Positions 47,901 through 59,333 of a stretch of 64,000 nucleotides of DNA are shown piece by piece. This stretch comes from Cardiocondyla obscurior. Taxonomy: Eukaryota; Arthropoda; Insecta; Hymenoptera; Formicidae. The translations under genes were made by a program, and so were the position numbers. The stretch's first letter is position 1; the number at the start of each line of letters is the position of its first letter. The notes beneath the pieces are model-generated. The model did not search any database. It saw only the letters and a program-made list of their open reading frames with translations, and was not told where the DNA came from. Location of the stretch: contig NC_091883.1 of the NCBI RefSeq assembly GCF_019399895.1, positions 3,080,377 through 3,144,376 on the forward strand, given 5' to 3'.

Positions 47901-49854
47901 TGTTAAGCGTGGCAGATAGGTAAGAGCCGTGACCGAGTCCTGACCGAGTAGGTCATATTTTATTTAGAAGAACAAATATGCGTGAAATAAAGAAAAACGA
48001 TGTTACTTCACGTTTGGCCTTAACGAAAAAGTTTAATTTTTTGTTTTGATGTCCCCTTTTTTAAACCGTTTTTAATGTTAATAAGGTAAAAAAGAATGAA
48101 AGAATTAGATTAAAAAATATTCAATCTCTAATGGTTCTGACTTTTAAGTGACTGTGTAAAAGCAGAATATAAATCCCAGGATGGATAAGGTAAACCTAAT
48201 TTACGATTAGATAATAAGTAAAAAAAAAAATTTTTTTTAGAATTATTTTGAAAAATAATTAAAAATAAATACAATTATTTTTTTTTAATCTCTATAATTA
48301 TGCAGATAGTGAAGGATTATATTTGAAATTGAATTAGATCCGAGTTTACATTGAGTTAAATTAATAGCAAACAGACCAGCATCGAAATCGAGCAGCTGAA
48401 TGCTCGCGTGGTGGAAGCGGAGACGAAATTGAAGACCGAAGTACAGCGCATTAAGAAGAAGATGCAGATCCAAATTACCGAGCTCGAGTTATCTTTGGAT
48501 GTTGCCAACAAGAACAATATCGATTTGCAGAAGACCATCAAGAAGCAGTCTCTCACTTTGACCGTAATATCAATATTTATTATTACATAATATATTTTTA
48601 AAAACTGATACGGCCTCACTACATATGCCAAATTATTTTTTAGGAATTGCAAGCTCATTACGACGAAATTCAACGTCAGTTGCAAGTGACCCTCGACCAA
48701 CTGGGCATCAGTCAACGTCGTCTCCAATCATTGACAGCCGAGCTCGAAGAAGTCCGTGGCAACTACGAATCCGTAAGCAAAGACAGATTTAGTAACTTAA
48801 AAAAAAAATAAAATAAAAGAAGCTGTATGTAGCATATATTTGAAAAGTTTAATTTATCTTATTATATAAGCGTTACGTAACAGCTGAAAGTGAAATTCTG
48901 TTAAAAGGCCCTACGTGCAAAGAGGACTGTCGAGCAGCAATACGAAGAATCGGTTAGCCGTATCAATGAGTTAACTACGATTAATGTAAACATCGCTTCG
49001 TCGAAGGCTAAATTGGAACAGGAACTGGCCACCTTGGCTGGAGATTACGAAGAAGTCACCAAAGAACTGAGAGTCAGCGATGAGAGATACCAGAGAGTGC
49101 AAAACGAGCTCAAGCACACTGTTGAGATTGTTCACGAAGAACAAGAGCGTATTGTCAAGATCGAGGCGATTAAGAAGTCGCTGGAGATCGAGGTGAAGAA
49201 CTTGTCTGTAAGATTGGAAGAAGTTGAAGCTAACGCTATCGTTGGAGGCAAACGCATCATCAGCAAGCTCGAAGCCAGGGTAAGAAAATAAATAAAATTT
49301 TTTAATTTCAAACATTTATTTTAAATTTTTTTTTATAAAACTTTACATAATTAATATTCACTTAAAATTTATTTCAGATTTTGTTAAGTTGTTGAAGTTT
49401 CCGTATCGTATATCGTGATAATCTTTAACAGGTTTTATTCTTATAACTTTGATTACCATAGATTCGCGACTTGGAACTCGAATTGGACGAAGAAAAGCGT
49501 CGACATGCCGAGACCGTGAAGATACTGCGTAAGAAGGAACGCAACATTAAGGAGGTGATGATTCAAGTTGAAGAGGATTCAAAGAACATCGCCTTGCTGC
49601 AAGAATCACTTGACAAAGCCTCCCAAAAAGTCAGCATCTACAAGAGACAGCTGCAGGAGCAGGAAGGCATGTCTCAGCAAAGCGTCACCAGGGTCCGCCG
49701 ATTCCAGAGAGAACTCGAAGCTGCGGAAGACCGTGCCGACACGGCAGAGAGCAATTTGAGCCTGATACGCGCTAAGCACCGTAGCTTTGTCACCACTTCA
49801 ACCGTGCCCGGTTCCCAGGTGTACCTCGTCCAGGAGACGAGGCAGGATCTGTAA
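38984..49854 (+). CDS. Prm: Paramyosin, long form
   Basis: Paramyosin is the coiled-coil core protein of invertebrate thick filaments. Fifteen coding exons: 38984-39100, 40231-40287, 41923-42009, 42127-42293, 43751-43988, 44070-44189, 44379-44528, 44633-44779, 44898-45114, 45303-45430, 45514-45626, 48368-48563, 48644-48772, 48908-49279, 49462-49854 (TGA/TAA-type stop at the end). All junctions are GT-AG and phases agree, giving 876 codons, the usual insect length. The start MSSAVAKSSKYTYRSTGG followed by VSIEYSADLSALSRLE is the typical non-helical head. Residues from about 40 to 850 are continuous heptad, Glu/Arg/Lys/Leu-rich coiled coil. A short non-helical tail (STVPGSQVYLVQETRQDL) ends it. 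The ATG follows GAAGAAG. The intron 45627-48367 holds the private exons and presumed promoter of the short form. AATAAA signals lie at 49950 and about 50724. Confidence 0.95.
45880..46157 (+). promoter_or_regulatory. Presumed internal promoter of miniparamyosin
   Basis: The intron segment before the nested ATG contains CTATTAATAA (45889-45898), a full match to the MEF2 consensus YTAWWWWTAR, and an E-box CATCTG (46038-46043). The fly short form is known to use its own muscle promoter with MEF2 and E-box input. The same use here is inference; both motifs are short and the DNA is AT-rich. Confidence 0.4.
46158..46475 (+). CDS. Prm: Miniparamyosin private exon 1 (start exon)
   Basis: 106 codons from ATG (context CAGAAATGG) with an aromatic, Tyr-rich opening and a charged end (YTRDDLIKYAIDAEDEARSH). 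The reading frame would terminate three codons past the donor, so splicing is required. Confidence 0.8.
46158..49854 (+). CDS. Prm: Miniparamyosin (paramyosin short form), nested promoter and exons
   Basis: The short thick-filament protein made from the same gene. Exons: 46158-46475, 47323-47839, then the four shared exons 48368-48563, 48644-48772, 48908-49279, 49462-49854. Exon 1 ends CACTTCAAG|GTACGC in phase 0. Exon 2 begins after GGTTGAAG| in phase 0 and ends GATCAGAG|GTACCG in phase 2, exactly what the shared exon at 48368 needs. By my count this gives about 278 unique residues plus a 363-residue shared C-terminus, about 641 in all, which agrees with my recollection of a roughly 640-residue fly short form (not checked). 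The unique head is Tyr/Pro-rich at its start (HYPTYIYSRNYGYGINYY), later charged and helical, not a clean heptad coiled coil. The weakest point is the pyrimidine-poor exon-2 acceptor. Confidence 0.82.
47323..47839 (+). CDS. Prm: Miniparamyosin private exon 2
   Basis: 172 codons plus two bases, starting IANRSDFSLAKTVQASRVTK and ending NYFLDQ. It is GC-richer than the surrounding intron and strongly codon-biased. The frame continues past the donor to a TAG at 47917-47919, adding some 26 Arg/Tyr-rich residues. Read-through would give a short protein without the coiled coil; the GTAAGA just after that stop is a second possible donor. Confidence 0.78.
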
Positions 49855-51073
49855 AATAACCACCGTCACCCTATCCTTTGCCACTTCGAACGTTTTGTCG
49901 TCGTCTTTATAAATGTACGTGTGAGGCCACGAGTATATAATATGCATAAAATAAAATAGAATAATTGAATTTTAATAATTAACCAATCATGGTTAAAAAG
50001 CAAAACCTTTGATAATTACTTTTAATCAAATCAATAAATTTTGAATTATCAATTTTCAATTTTAAAATAACTAAATTATTAAATAAGAAAGTTTAATGCA
50101 GTACTTGATTTTAAACAGGCGTACTAAACATCGAGAGAGAAAAAAAAAAAAAAAAAAAGAAAAAGAAGAGAAGACGCGACATCAATCATCAATAAAGAGG
50201 CCAAGAGAGTTTTCAACGGGCCGCATGGCGTGTTATTTTCAAGGGGTTAAATTGGAGCAACCAGAAACGCGCACCTATAAACGTATGAATACCAACGCGA
50301 ACGGTATTTACTGTCACGTAACGACCCGTCGTAAATTCGAAATTGCTTGACCAACGAAATGCGATCGCAACGAAAAACATTAAAGTAAAAGGAAATTAAC
50401 GCTCACTACTTTAAAGATTTGCTCGAAGCATAAAGAAAACGTTGAAATTAAGAATCCATGTATCGTTTAACAAGTATATAAATGAAATTTCTAACCATCT
50501 TCTCGTCCCAATTATGTGAATGTAATTAAACTCGAGGGCAGAGAAATTAATGAAAATACAGAAGGAGAGCAGTGGTAATTCGAGCCATTCTTTTACGTGC
50601 AACTGTATTTAAATGAATAATTTTAATTCTATTCTATTACTACATAGATAGGTAACTATTGCCCCCATATACACGACTCTCACTGTACAACATACACAAT
50701 AACCTATGTCAGCATTAATTTAATAAATAAAGTGAAATACGTACGTACGAACATGTATGTGTGCGCTTTGTTTCTTTCAGATTTCGGATAAATATATATA
50801 TCTTAAAAATTCTCGTTTATTTAACTAGACGTCTTATAACAGAGAATAATCAGCAAATTGTATTGTATTTGCTGAATACAATTTAATTTTTACTTTTAAA
50901 AGCATGTTTGACGACATTTCTCTTTTATTATTAAAAAATATATTAATCGAATAAATATTCTAAGTAAACGAAATTATTAATATAATAATTTTCTTGACAA
51001 CCGTGATGGTTGATTCCCGATGCTGTCTCGGTTTGCTGGGACGACGTTGGCGGCTCGTAACAGATTTCCTCGG

Positions 51074-51144
51074 AACTAACAAAATTTTCTGTTACTTGCT
51101 TGGTACATCATAGGCCAATTAAACGACAGAAAATTTTGTTAGTT
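51074..51144. repeat. 19-bp perfect inverted repeat, 33-bp spacer
   Basis: AACTAACAAAATTTTCTGT at 51074-51092 and its exact reverse complement at 51126-51144. It could fold as a hairpin or mark the ends of a small mobile-element remnant. Confidence 0.9.
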
Positions 51145-52164
51145 TCGAAAAAATTTGCTGGAATCTGCCACCGTTGCTTCCGACAAAATATAATTTTTAT
51201 ATGTATATTTTGTTTTAAATATAAGTTTGCAGCTTCCATCGACATGTTATTTGCTTGTAAAGCTCTAATTATATATCTGAAAAAAACCATACATTTCTTT
51301 AAATATCTAATAAAGTTTTAATAGCGTATTAAAAATTCTTTTAAAAGATAAAACAAATGTAAAACATAATACAAAAAACGAGCTAATGTCGGATATAATT
51401 TACATTTTATTGATAAAAAAATATTACAGCTATTAATAGATTAATTTTCTTACCACAACATTAAGTAAAACCTTTTTTCCATGTAACTTTCAAGTTTTCA
51501 ATACTCTTTCTCCATATATAACATGCATGTCTCGCTGATCAAGCATATAGGTACTTGTCATCTCAAAAACAATATTTTTTCCACATTGTTTTATGAACAA
51601 AATCCTGTAATTTTTTTTTATTTTTATTATGTTACCTTCTAAACTGTAAATTAGGTGATATTTTATGAATTATCAATAACTTACCTTAATTAACATACAG
51701 GAAAAATATAAACGCTAATACTTTCACCAATATCAAAAGTAAAAAAATTCTAAATGACTTCTTTCATTGTTTCAGTCCACAGCCCCTAATTACAGCAAGA
51801 AATATGCAATTCAACATCAAGACAACAAATCATCAAAACTCTGCCAAAAATAATTATAAATGTAAGGTACGTAATTAATTATTTTATTAATAGAATTATA
51901 ATTAATATTACAAACGTACCTTTGGATAATACCTTTGGCCAAATAACTGTGAAAATATATTAATACATATTATTGTTGATAAAAATCTTGCAGTGTTTTA
52001 CAGTTACGTAAATAATTTTTACCTCTATAGTTATTTTTCCGCGCAATTTAATTAATTTTTTTAATTATCCAAACTATGTCATTTTGTTGTTAAAATTTGT
52101 CATAACCTCAAAGTCGACAATCTCAACATTATTCTCGATCTGTTCGAGATGATGATGCCGGCAG

Positions 52165-52345
52165 GTGTCGGCTCGTAGTGGATTTTTTTGGAACTGTTCC
52201 CTCCGTTCTCGCCAACGCGGGGGCGGGAATAGAGATAGCAGCCATTATAACAAAGGCGTAGTCGTGGCGTTGGCGGGAACCGCGGGGACAGCAACCATTA
52301 TAAAAAAGGCGGGGCCGCAGAGTTGGCGGGAACGACCTCTTGATC
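52165..52345. promoter_or_regulatory. Small GC island with duplicated TATA-like and E2F-like sites
   Basis: A 53-bp tandem duplication: CATTATAA at 52243 and 52296, TTGGCGGGAA at 52270-52279 and 52323-52332. TTGGCGGGAA is the reverse complement of TTCCCGCCAA, close to the ideal E2F/DP site. A weaker inverted relative, TTCTCGCCAA, sits at 52206-52215. No gene start could be attached to it. Confidence 0.4.
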
Positions 52346-53389
52346 GTCCACCAACTTACTCTTCCTATGTTCCTAACACTTCTTAGCGTTTTCAGATAGT
52401 CGTATCAGAAAAATTCTCGGGATTAACAGACTTGTCATTTCGTTTAGGTTTACTTTCTTGGTGATCTATATGAGCGCATAATTAAATTACCGTTTTTATT
52501 AAATTATAATTGAGGATTAAGGATAGTTAATTCAATTTTTAACGGAATTATTAAATCGGTGAGTAAAAAAACCACAAAAGTTGTACCGTTGACTTAAATT
52601 GTTTATTAAAACTTCATCAGGCAGTAAATATTACAGAGATTTTTATTAGCGTCACGTTGGTTCTTCCTCGAGTTATTAGCATAATTGATAACGTTATGCT
52701 TATTAGGAAACTATTAATTAAAATTCTAAATATAAATTGTGTGTTCCGAAAGCGGAAAGATTTAAACAAATAGAAGAGGTAAAGGCCATACTCCGTTTTT
52801 AGACTACATAATTATGAAAATAATTATGAAAATACAGTAAGACAAAACATAGGCCTATATAAAAGTACAATCAACTTTTTTATTGCGCGTGTATGCAAAA
52901 GATAGCACTGCAGTTACTTTTTATGTGCTGAATCAATTAAAGTTATTAAAAAGACAGATAGATTAATAGGAATAAAATCAGCACACAAAATACATATACA
53001 GATGTATACTAATTTTTCAACCATAGTGAAAAAAGCTATGGAAAAACTACCCCAAATAATGCTTATGCAATGACCGCAATTCTTAATTGCTGACAACAAT
53101 AAACATCAGCTATTAATATATTACATCACCTTAATATTTTAAAGTAAAAGCAGTTTTCGTAAAGACTTAATTTTATTTTTTACATAAATTAATGCTGAAT
53201 TATATTACTATAATTGTGGAATACTACGACTGTATATATTTAATCTTGAAAAATATAGGGGTTTATATGTAAGTAATGATTATTCCTAAGTAGTTTTTAA
53301 TTTATTCTTTACTATCTTAAAATATCTCATTCAAAAATATGATCCAAAAAACGAATTGTAAATAGAGATTTGTAATATTTATATATAGT

Positions 53390-53421
53390 ATATATATATA
53401 TATATATATAATATATATATC
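53390..53421. repeat. (AT)n microsatellite
   Basis: TATATA runs interrupted once or twice within the AT-rich flank. Confidence 0.85.
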
Positions 53422-54215
53422 AGCTATAATTAATAAATAGACTTAGAAATGATTTTATAACGTGTAACCTTAAAGAAGATAAATGCTGTTTATAGCTCCT
53501 TTTTCGATTGCAAAAGATTAAATATTTAAACATGATATTATCAAACACTTATCACTTCAATATTTTTTTCTTTTATCACTATGTGAAATGAAGATTTAAA
53601 AAATAATATCAAATATTGTTTTGACTTATTCTCTCAAAATAAGTTTATATAAATATTTCGATTTATAAGATCTTGCAATCACAAACGTTTTATAGCAAAC
53701 GCATGCTAAGAGTAGTCTACATAATCAAAAATTCCTTAGTCACCTCGAAGATCTGCAGCTATCATCTAATAAATGGTAATCTATTGAACATGTCTTGCGA
53801 TATTTTGTAAAAGTCTTTCTAACACGTTTATATTTTCTCATTGCGTCAACGAGAGAATTGAGTCCTGAGATTATTCGACAGCAGGAACACCTGCAAGAGC
53901 CTAAAATTTTACTGAATAATACCTGAGACATCTAATTTTTAAAATGTATTTGTAGATAAAAAAATGTTTACAGGCAATAATGATCTAAAATTTTTCTTCA
54001 CTGAAATTTTTAGACGTACACAAGAGACATTAGACATAGTCGTTTCTTTGAATCATTCACTTGAATTATCTTATAATCCATAGTTCGAGATATAAATTAA
54101 CAATATCATACCGCACTGGTATTTAATGTACAGGAATGACTTTGGGAGTATACCAACAAATTAGTCGCAATTAATTCATGTTTGTTGAATATTTACATTA
54201 AACTAGTCTATATCT

Positions 54216-55592
54216 CTAATCAGCTTTGCGTGGCTTACGCTTGCGAACGTTCGGACTACTGGTATCAGCTTTAGTATCTTTATCTTTTTCACTCGCTTCA
54301 ATTTCCTTCGCCTCAGATTTCTTCGTTTCAGATTCTTTTATCTCGGATTCGTCTGGTTCAGATTCCTCTTCATCTATTAAATCATCCCCGATATTTTCTG
54401 CAATTTCATCTTCATCTGAACTTTTCTCCTGAGTACCACTATCCGTTGCACTCTGTTTCTTCTTTCCTTGTTGTTGAGCCGGTTTTTGTGGAAAGATAAA
54501 GTCGATCAAACACACGATAAACTGCAATTATAAATATAGTTAATATCCACTTGTTAGGTATGTAAATTGGAAAATATCACGCGATATAAATTACAAATTG
54601 CTTACCAATCCTAATATTGTGCCCAAAATAACTGTCACAATAGCAAAGATTAAGTAACTGCCCCAAACAGGTAATCCAACATCTTCTAAAAGTTGATTGT
54701 GGATATTCTACAGGAAAACAGCAGTATTTTATAAACATTTTTACAATAGAAATACATATGTACAGTTTATAATTAAAAAAAAAAACGATATTTACTCGTA
54801 ATACTTGAGACAGCTTAAAAAATTGACTTAAAATTGACATGTGGAATGAAGTTGGATTTTTCCAACTAGATATCGGATCTACTTTCATCCATGTTTTCTT
54901 GGTTACAAATTCAATGAGCGAGGATTTATCTCTGGGGCTCTTATATTGCCTGAATATCCCATTATTTACACTAGAAAAATAAAAAAATTAATTAAAAAAT
55001 ATACATATAATTCTTAAATTCAATTCAGATTTTTTTAACTAAAATACAAAAATGTTAGAGAGCAATCGTATTAATATACATGTAGAATCGTAAATAATAA
55101 ACGTACTGATATATCGTAGGTAAGGCTGTAACCATAAATCTGCCGCTGAGGCCCGGCGAATCCGTCACATCTATCTTTCCAACATTGATATTCAAAGCCT
55201 TCTTTGATAAAGCCAGATCCTCCCAGACCGGTTCGAGTGCTTTACAAGCCGGACACCATGGTGCATAGCTACCAAATAACGTAACGTATTAAATTAACAA
55301 ATATGTACGTATATCTAATTAAACAATCAAGCATATCTCGCGTGTTTCTCGTTCAAGGTCCGATGCTAATTTATTTCACGACGAGATTCGAATACCTTTT
55401 GACACGCCATCAACGTGTCGACGTGGTGCATACTTACAACTCGACCATCCACTCTCCCGTTAGTATAAGGTCCCAGTTGTCCTCGTTCAGCTGCTCCACC
55501 AGGCTGTTCGTTGTTCCTCGGCGCTCGTGGAGGCTCGCGTGGACGTTCGCGGCCAGCAGCGCGACGTAAACGAGACAAAATGCAGGACCCAT
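54216..55592 (-). CDS. TMX1-like thioredoxin-related transmembrane protein
   Basis: An ER membrane thiol-disulfide oxidoreductase of the PDI superfamily. Exons 5' to 3' (high-low): 55592-55438, 55268-55107, 54970-54796, 54707-54606, 54521-54216. All are GT-AG with phases 2, 2, 0, 0, for 299 residues. It starts with a signal peptide (MGPAFCLVYVALLAANVHAS). The thioredoxin domain has the redox motif WCPAC (Cys 57 and 60), the vertebrate TMX1 type (TMX4 has CPSC), and the cis-Pro loop ALPTIYH (Pro about 102). One membrane segment spans about residues 178-208 (SYLIFAIVTVILGTILGL, then FIVCLIDFIF) and crosses an exon junction. The cytosolic tail is very acidic (Glu/Asp/Ser) and ends RKRKPRKAD, a basic end consistent with ER retention. 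The promoter is shared with the divergent USP39 gene. Confidence 0.9.
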
Positions 55593-56194
55593 CCCGTGCT
55601 GAACGTCTCACTGTCGACTTTAACCAACGCTCTCACCGGCGCCGCACACCACGACGCCAATCGCCGAGCGAATTCCGATCGCGTCGACAACCGCCGCGGA
55701 TAACGGGAGGCAAAGAACGTGCTGCGCTGCCTTCGGACAAGCTTCGGAATACGTTCTGGGCGTTGTTCATGAACGTGAAGGTACGAAGGGCAGATCCTGC
55801 GCGACCGTTACTCGCCGGTCTGATGGCCGGCTTGCTGCAACTTCTTGATAAACTTCCTTATCAGGCGAACGGACTGTTTACCTTCTATTTAAAGTGAAAG
55901 ATAAAAATAAATGACCACTTACTTGATAGATAAATTTAGCAGGACGTTGGAACGGCTTGTCCTAATAAAGTGAAGCCAAGGAAATCTCCAGCTGTAGAGA
56001 GGCGAAAGAACGGTGAACGTTGCGTCGGCGCGGACAAAGGGAGAGAAAGAGAGAGGGAGAGATCCGTAAAGGGAGACGCTAAAAAGTAGACTCTCACGTT
56101 AGCGGCTTCACTTTTCTGACGCGCCGCGAGGTCCATCCTTTCTGTTATAGAAATCCTGTCCACGGTGTATGTTTACATCGGCGGGATACCAAAA
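55593..56194. promoter_or_regulatory. Bidirectional promoter between TMX1 and USP39
   Basis: 602 bp separate the two divergent ATGs (55592 minus, 56195 plus). The interval is CpG-rich compared with its flanks and contains a purine run (56037-56065). Neither start site can be fixed from sequence. Open frames here, such as 55511-55897, are antisense shadows of the TMX1 exon and leader. Confidence 0.7.
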
Positions 56195-58556
56195 ATGGCG
56201 TCCGACGTCCGAGGTACACAGCTGAAACGAAAACTGGTCGATACCGGGAGCGACTCCGACAATGAAACGGAAAGTAAGTGCACGCGTCATTTATTCGATA
56301 AAACTTTAATTCAAACGCACATTATTTAATAAAATGCAAAATCGTTGTTCGTATGGAGTTTGAGGTTAGGTGACGTTCGCTATAATTATTTTCATTTTTA
56401 CAAGAGTTTTTTGTGATAGCGTATGTTATATTACGTGATTGTTGGCGAATAAATGATGCGAGAGAGCGAAAGAATCAATGGCACCTGGAATACTATCACG
56501 TTCTGCCTTTCTTACATATTTATTGAGGTATAACCTAGAATATTGTTACCTGCACTAACATTGCTTTTTCTGTTTTCAGAGAGCACAAAATCGATGAGAA
56601 CTAAATCAGACGGGCCACGACTGTGTCCGTACTTGGACACCATCAATCGGCAGTTTCTAGATTTTGATTTTGAAAAATTGTGCTCTGTATCACTGTCTAG
56701 GATAAATGTATATGCTTGTCTGGTATGTGGCAAATACTTTCAAGGACGTGGAACCAATACTCATGCTTATACACACAGTGTGGCAGAGAGTCATCATGTC
56801 TTTCTCAACTTGCACACGCTCAAATTTTATTGTCTGCCAGATAATTATGAAATAGTAGGTAAGTAAGTCCAGTCTTTATTATATTTTTGTATCCTTGTTT
56901 CTTTTTTATCAAATAAAATTTTGTTTTCTTCAGATTCATCTTTGGACGATATTAAATACGTGTTAAATCCAACTTTTGACAAGTTGCAAATATCGCAATT
57001 AGACAAGAGTGACAAGCAGTCAAGAGCAATTGATGGTTCCATGTATTCACCAGGAATAGTGGGAATGAATAATATAAAAGCAAATGACTACTGTAATGTT
57101 ATTTTACAAGTAAGTTTTAATGACTTTAATGATGAAAGGTATTTTTTAAATATTGTTATTCTGTATATTTCGCAAATTTTATATTTTACAGGCACTTTCA
57201 CATGTTACACCTTTAAGAGATTTTTTTTTAAGAGAATCTAATTATTCTCATGTAAGAAGGCCACCAGGTGATTCATCGTATCTCTTAGTACAGAGGTTTG
57301 GAGAGCTCATGCGCAAATTATGGAACCCACGTAATTTCAAAGCGCACGTAAGTCCTCACGAGATGCTGCAAGCGGTCGTTTTGTGGAGTAAAAAAAGATT
57401 TCAGTTTACGGAACAAGGTGGGTAGCAAGCTTCACCAATTTTTGCTTTTCGACAATTAAAATATTCTCATTAATAAATTTGTTTAGGTGATCCTGTGGAT
57501 TTTTTGTCTTGGTTTTTAAATGCTCTTCATCTAGCGTTAAACGGTACAAAGAAACGTGATTCTAGCATAATTTATAAAACCTTTTTGGGTCATATGCGAA
57601 TATATACGCGGAAAATTCCACCGCTGGAACTGGAGGAGAGCCAAAGAAGTGAGTTATTGAATACAGTGGAATATGGTGAAACTGTTACGGAAAGTCCATT
57701 TCTATATCTCACTTGCGATCTTCCGCCACCGCCGCTATTCAAAGATCAATTTACAGAAAATATTATTCCACAAGTAAGTATTTTATTCATAATTTCGGTC
57801 AGGTAAAAAAAATATAACAGATAATTAAAAACAACTTTTTATTCATTCAGGTAAACTTGTACACGCTTCTGAATAAATTTAATGCTGTCACCGAAAAGGA
57901 ATATAAAACCTACAAAGAAAATTTTATGAAGAGATTTGAGATTACTGAACTGCCACCGTATCTTATACTTTACATAAAAGTAAGTTGCATATGCTGTAAA
58001 GAAGGAAATATTTTACTTATTTCATTTCTTACTGGTTTCAGAGATTTACAAGGAATACATTTTTCGTTGAGAAAAATCCAACGATCGTGAACTTTCCCGT
58101 TAAGTAAGTACATACGACATTATCTTGTTTCATATAATATTAAATATTAAAAAGTTTGTGATCATATTTCAGTTGCAAATCGTTATGCTTGCAGAAACGT
58201 CGATTTTGGAGATATTTTAACACCGGAAGTGAAAGCCAAGCATCCGTATACGACGTACGATTTAGTAGCTAATATAGTACACGACGGTGAGCCTGGCCAA
58301 GGAACTTACAGAGTTCACATTTTGCATAGAGCCACTGGACAGTGGTACGAATTGCAAGATTTACACGTTACTCAAATTTTGCCGCAAATGATTACGCTTA
58401 CAGAAGCATACATACAGGTGAATAGATAGAGCATTTGCTTTTTGCAACTTATAATATAATTATCTTATATAATATATTCTCTTTTTACAGGTTTATGAAT
58501 TGAAAAAAGAGACTCACATGGAAAACGGAGACAATAAAAATAAGAAAATTATATGA
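56195..58556 (+). CDS. USP39: USP39/Sad1-type U4/U6.U5 tri-snRNP protein (pseudo-deubiquitinase)
   Basis: A spliceosome factor that stabilises the tri-snRNP. Nine exons: 56195-56273, 56580-56858, 56934-57109, 57192-57417, 57487-57773, 57851-57979, 58042-58103, 58195-58417, 58491-58556. All are GT-AG and phases agree, giving 508 residues. The N-terminal zinc-finger UBP domain (CPYLDTINRQF ... ACLVCGKYFQGRG ... HAYTHSVAESHHVFLN) spans about residues 40-115. The USP fold follows: GMNNIKANDYCNVILQALSH, where the usual NTCYMN box has Asp in place of the catalytic Cys, as in human USP39. The C-terminal box GTYRVHILHRATGQWYELQD lacks the usual GHY histidine. A second Cys two residues after that Asp (NDYCN) is worth noting. 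At 58195 a nearby upstream AG would shift the frame to a stop, so the later acceptor is used. AATAAA lies at 58565 and 58596. Confidence 0.95.
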
Positions 58557-59149
58557 TATGCTTAAATAAAGAAAAAAAAGGATAAAAAACGTGGAAATAA
58601 AAATTTACATTTTATCTACGCAGACTTAATTTTCTAATATTTCCATAATAAAATTACTTTTCATGTGTTCTAATAGTTATTTCCATAATGCATATAAAAA
58701 TTGTTCTCGACAATCGATATCCCAATTTATTAATTACATTATACATTTATTTCGTAGTAAATATACATAATTCATCATTGTAATATTAAACTCCAATGCC
58801 TTTTGGAGATTTTATCTCAATCAGATGTTCCAAAAAAAAAGAAATCTATAAGAATAAAATCGAGATGATCCATGTAGTGCAGCCAGAGCCAATTTGGTGG
58901 GGAAGAAGCACGACGAGCGGAAGTACCCGAAGGCGCCCGAGTCGTGAACGAACGAGGCAACGGAACCGAGCCGCTCGCCGGAGTTCGTGTCCGAGCGGTG
59001 CCGTGAACGGTCGCGCGCGTAGGCGGTCGTGGAGTGAACGCTCGTTCCCCGCGCTTTTCGTTCGCCCGTCACGACGAAACGTGTGCCCGACTTCGCTTCC
59101 CGTTTTCCTTCGCTCGTAGCAATCGTAGCTCGCGGATAAAAGGCTACGT

Positions 59150-59333
59150 TCGCGCGCGCTGTTACGAGCGGCCGATCGTCCGTGTGCAGCCAGCGGCAGT
59201 AGCGCGCGCGCGCGCGCCGAGTGCTCCTTCAAGTGTTTCGTTCGCCCTGGATGAACCATCGCCGGGCTCGTCACGTGGATTATCGCCGGCCGGACGCGGA
59301 GGGACGCCGAGGGACCGTCGCTGCGGCCGCACG
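59150..59333 (+). other. Possible 5' exon of a plus-strand gene continuing off the window
   Basis: A CpG-rich segment ends at a good donor, GCACG|GTGAGT (59334). It contains an alternating (GC)8 tract at 59202-59217 and an ATG at 59250 that opens about 27 codons up to the donor (MNHRRARHVDYRRPDAEG...). Whether it is 5' UTR or coding cannot be told; no downstream exon is visible. Confidence 0.35.
59202..59217. repeat. (GC)8 alternating tract
   Basis: Sixteen bases of strictly alternating G and C, a sequence able to adopt Z-DNA, just upstream of the putative exon's ATG and donor. Confidence 0.9.

Larger units (their letters stand above)
49855..54215. other. AT-rich intergenic region between paramyosin and TMX1
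   Basis: Holds the paramyosin 3' flank, a 19-bp inverted repeat (51074-51144), a small GC island with duplicated E2F-like sites (52165-52345) and an (AT)n run near 53390-53421. No convincing coding exon was seen on either strand. An ATTAAA-like signal for TMX1 lies at 54127-54122 on the minus strand. Confidence 0.55.

Noticed and set aside
55511..55897. 128-codon plus-strand frame.
   Set aside because: Antisense to the TMX1 first exon (signal peptide and start) and to the shared promoter.
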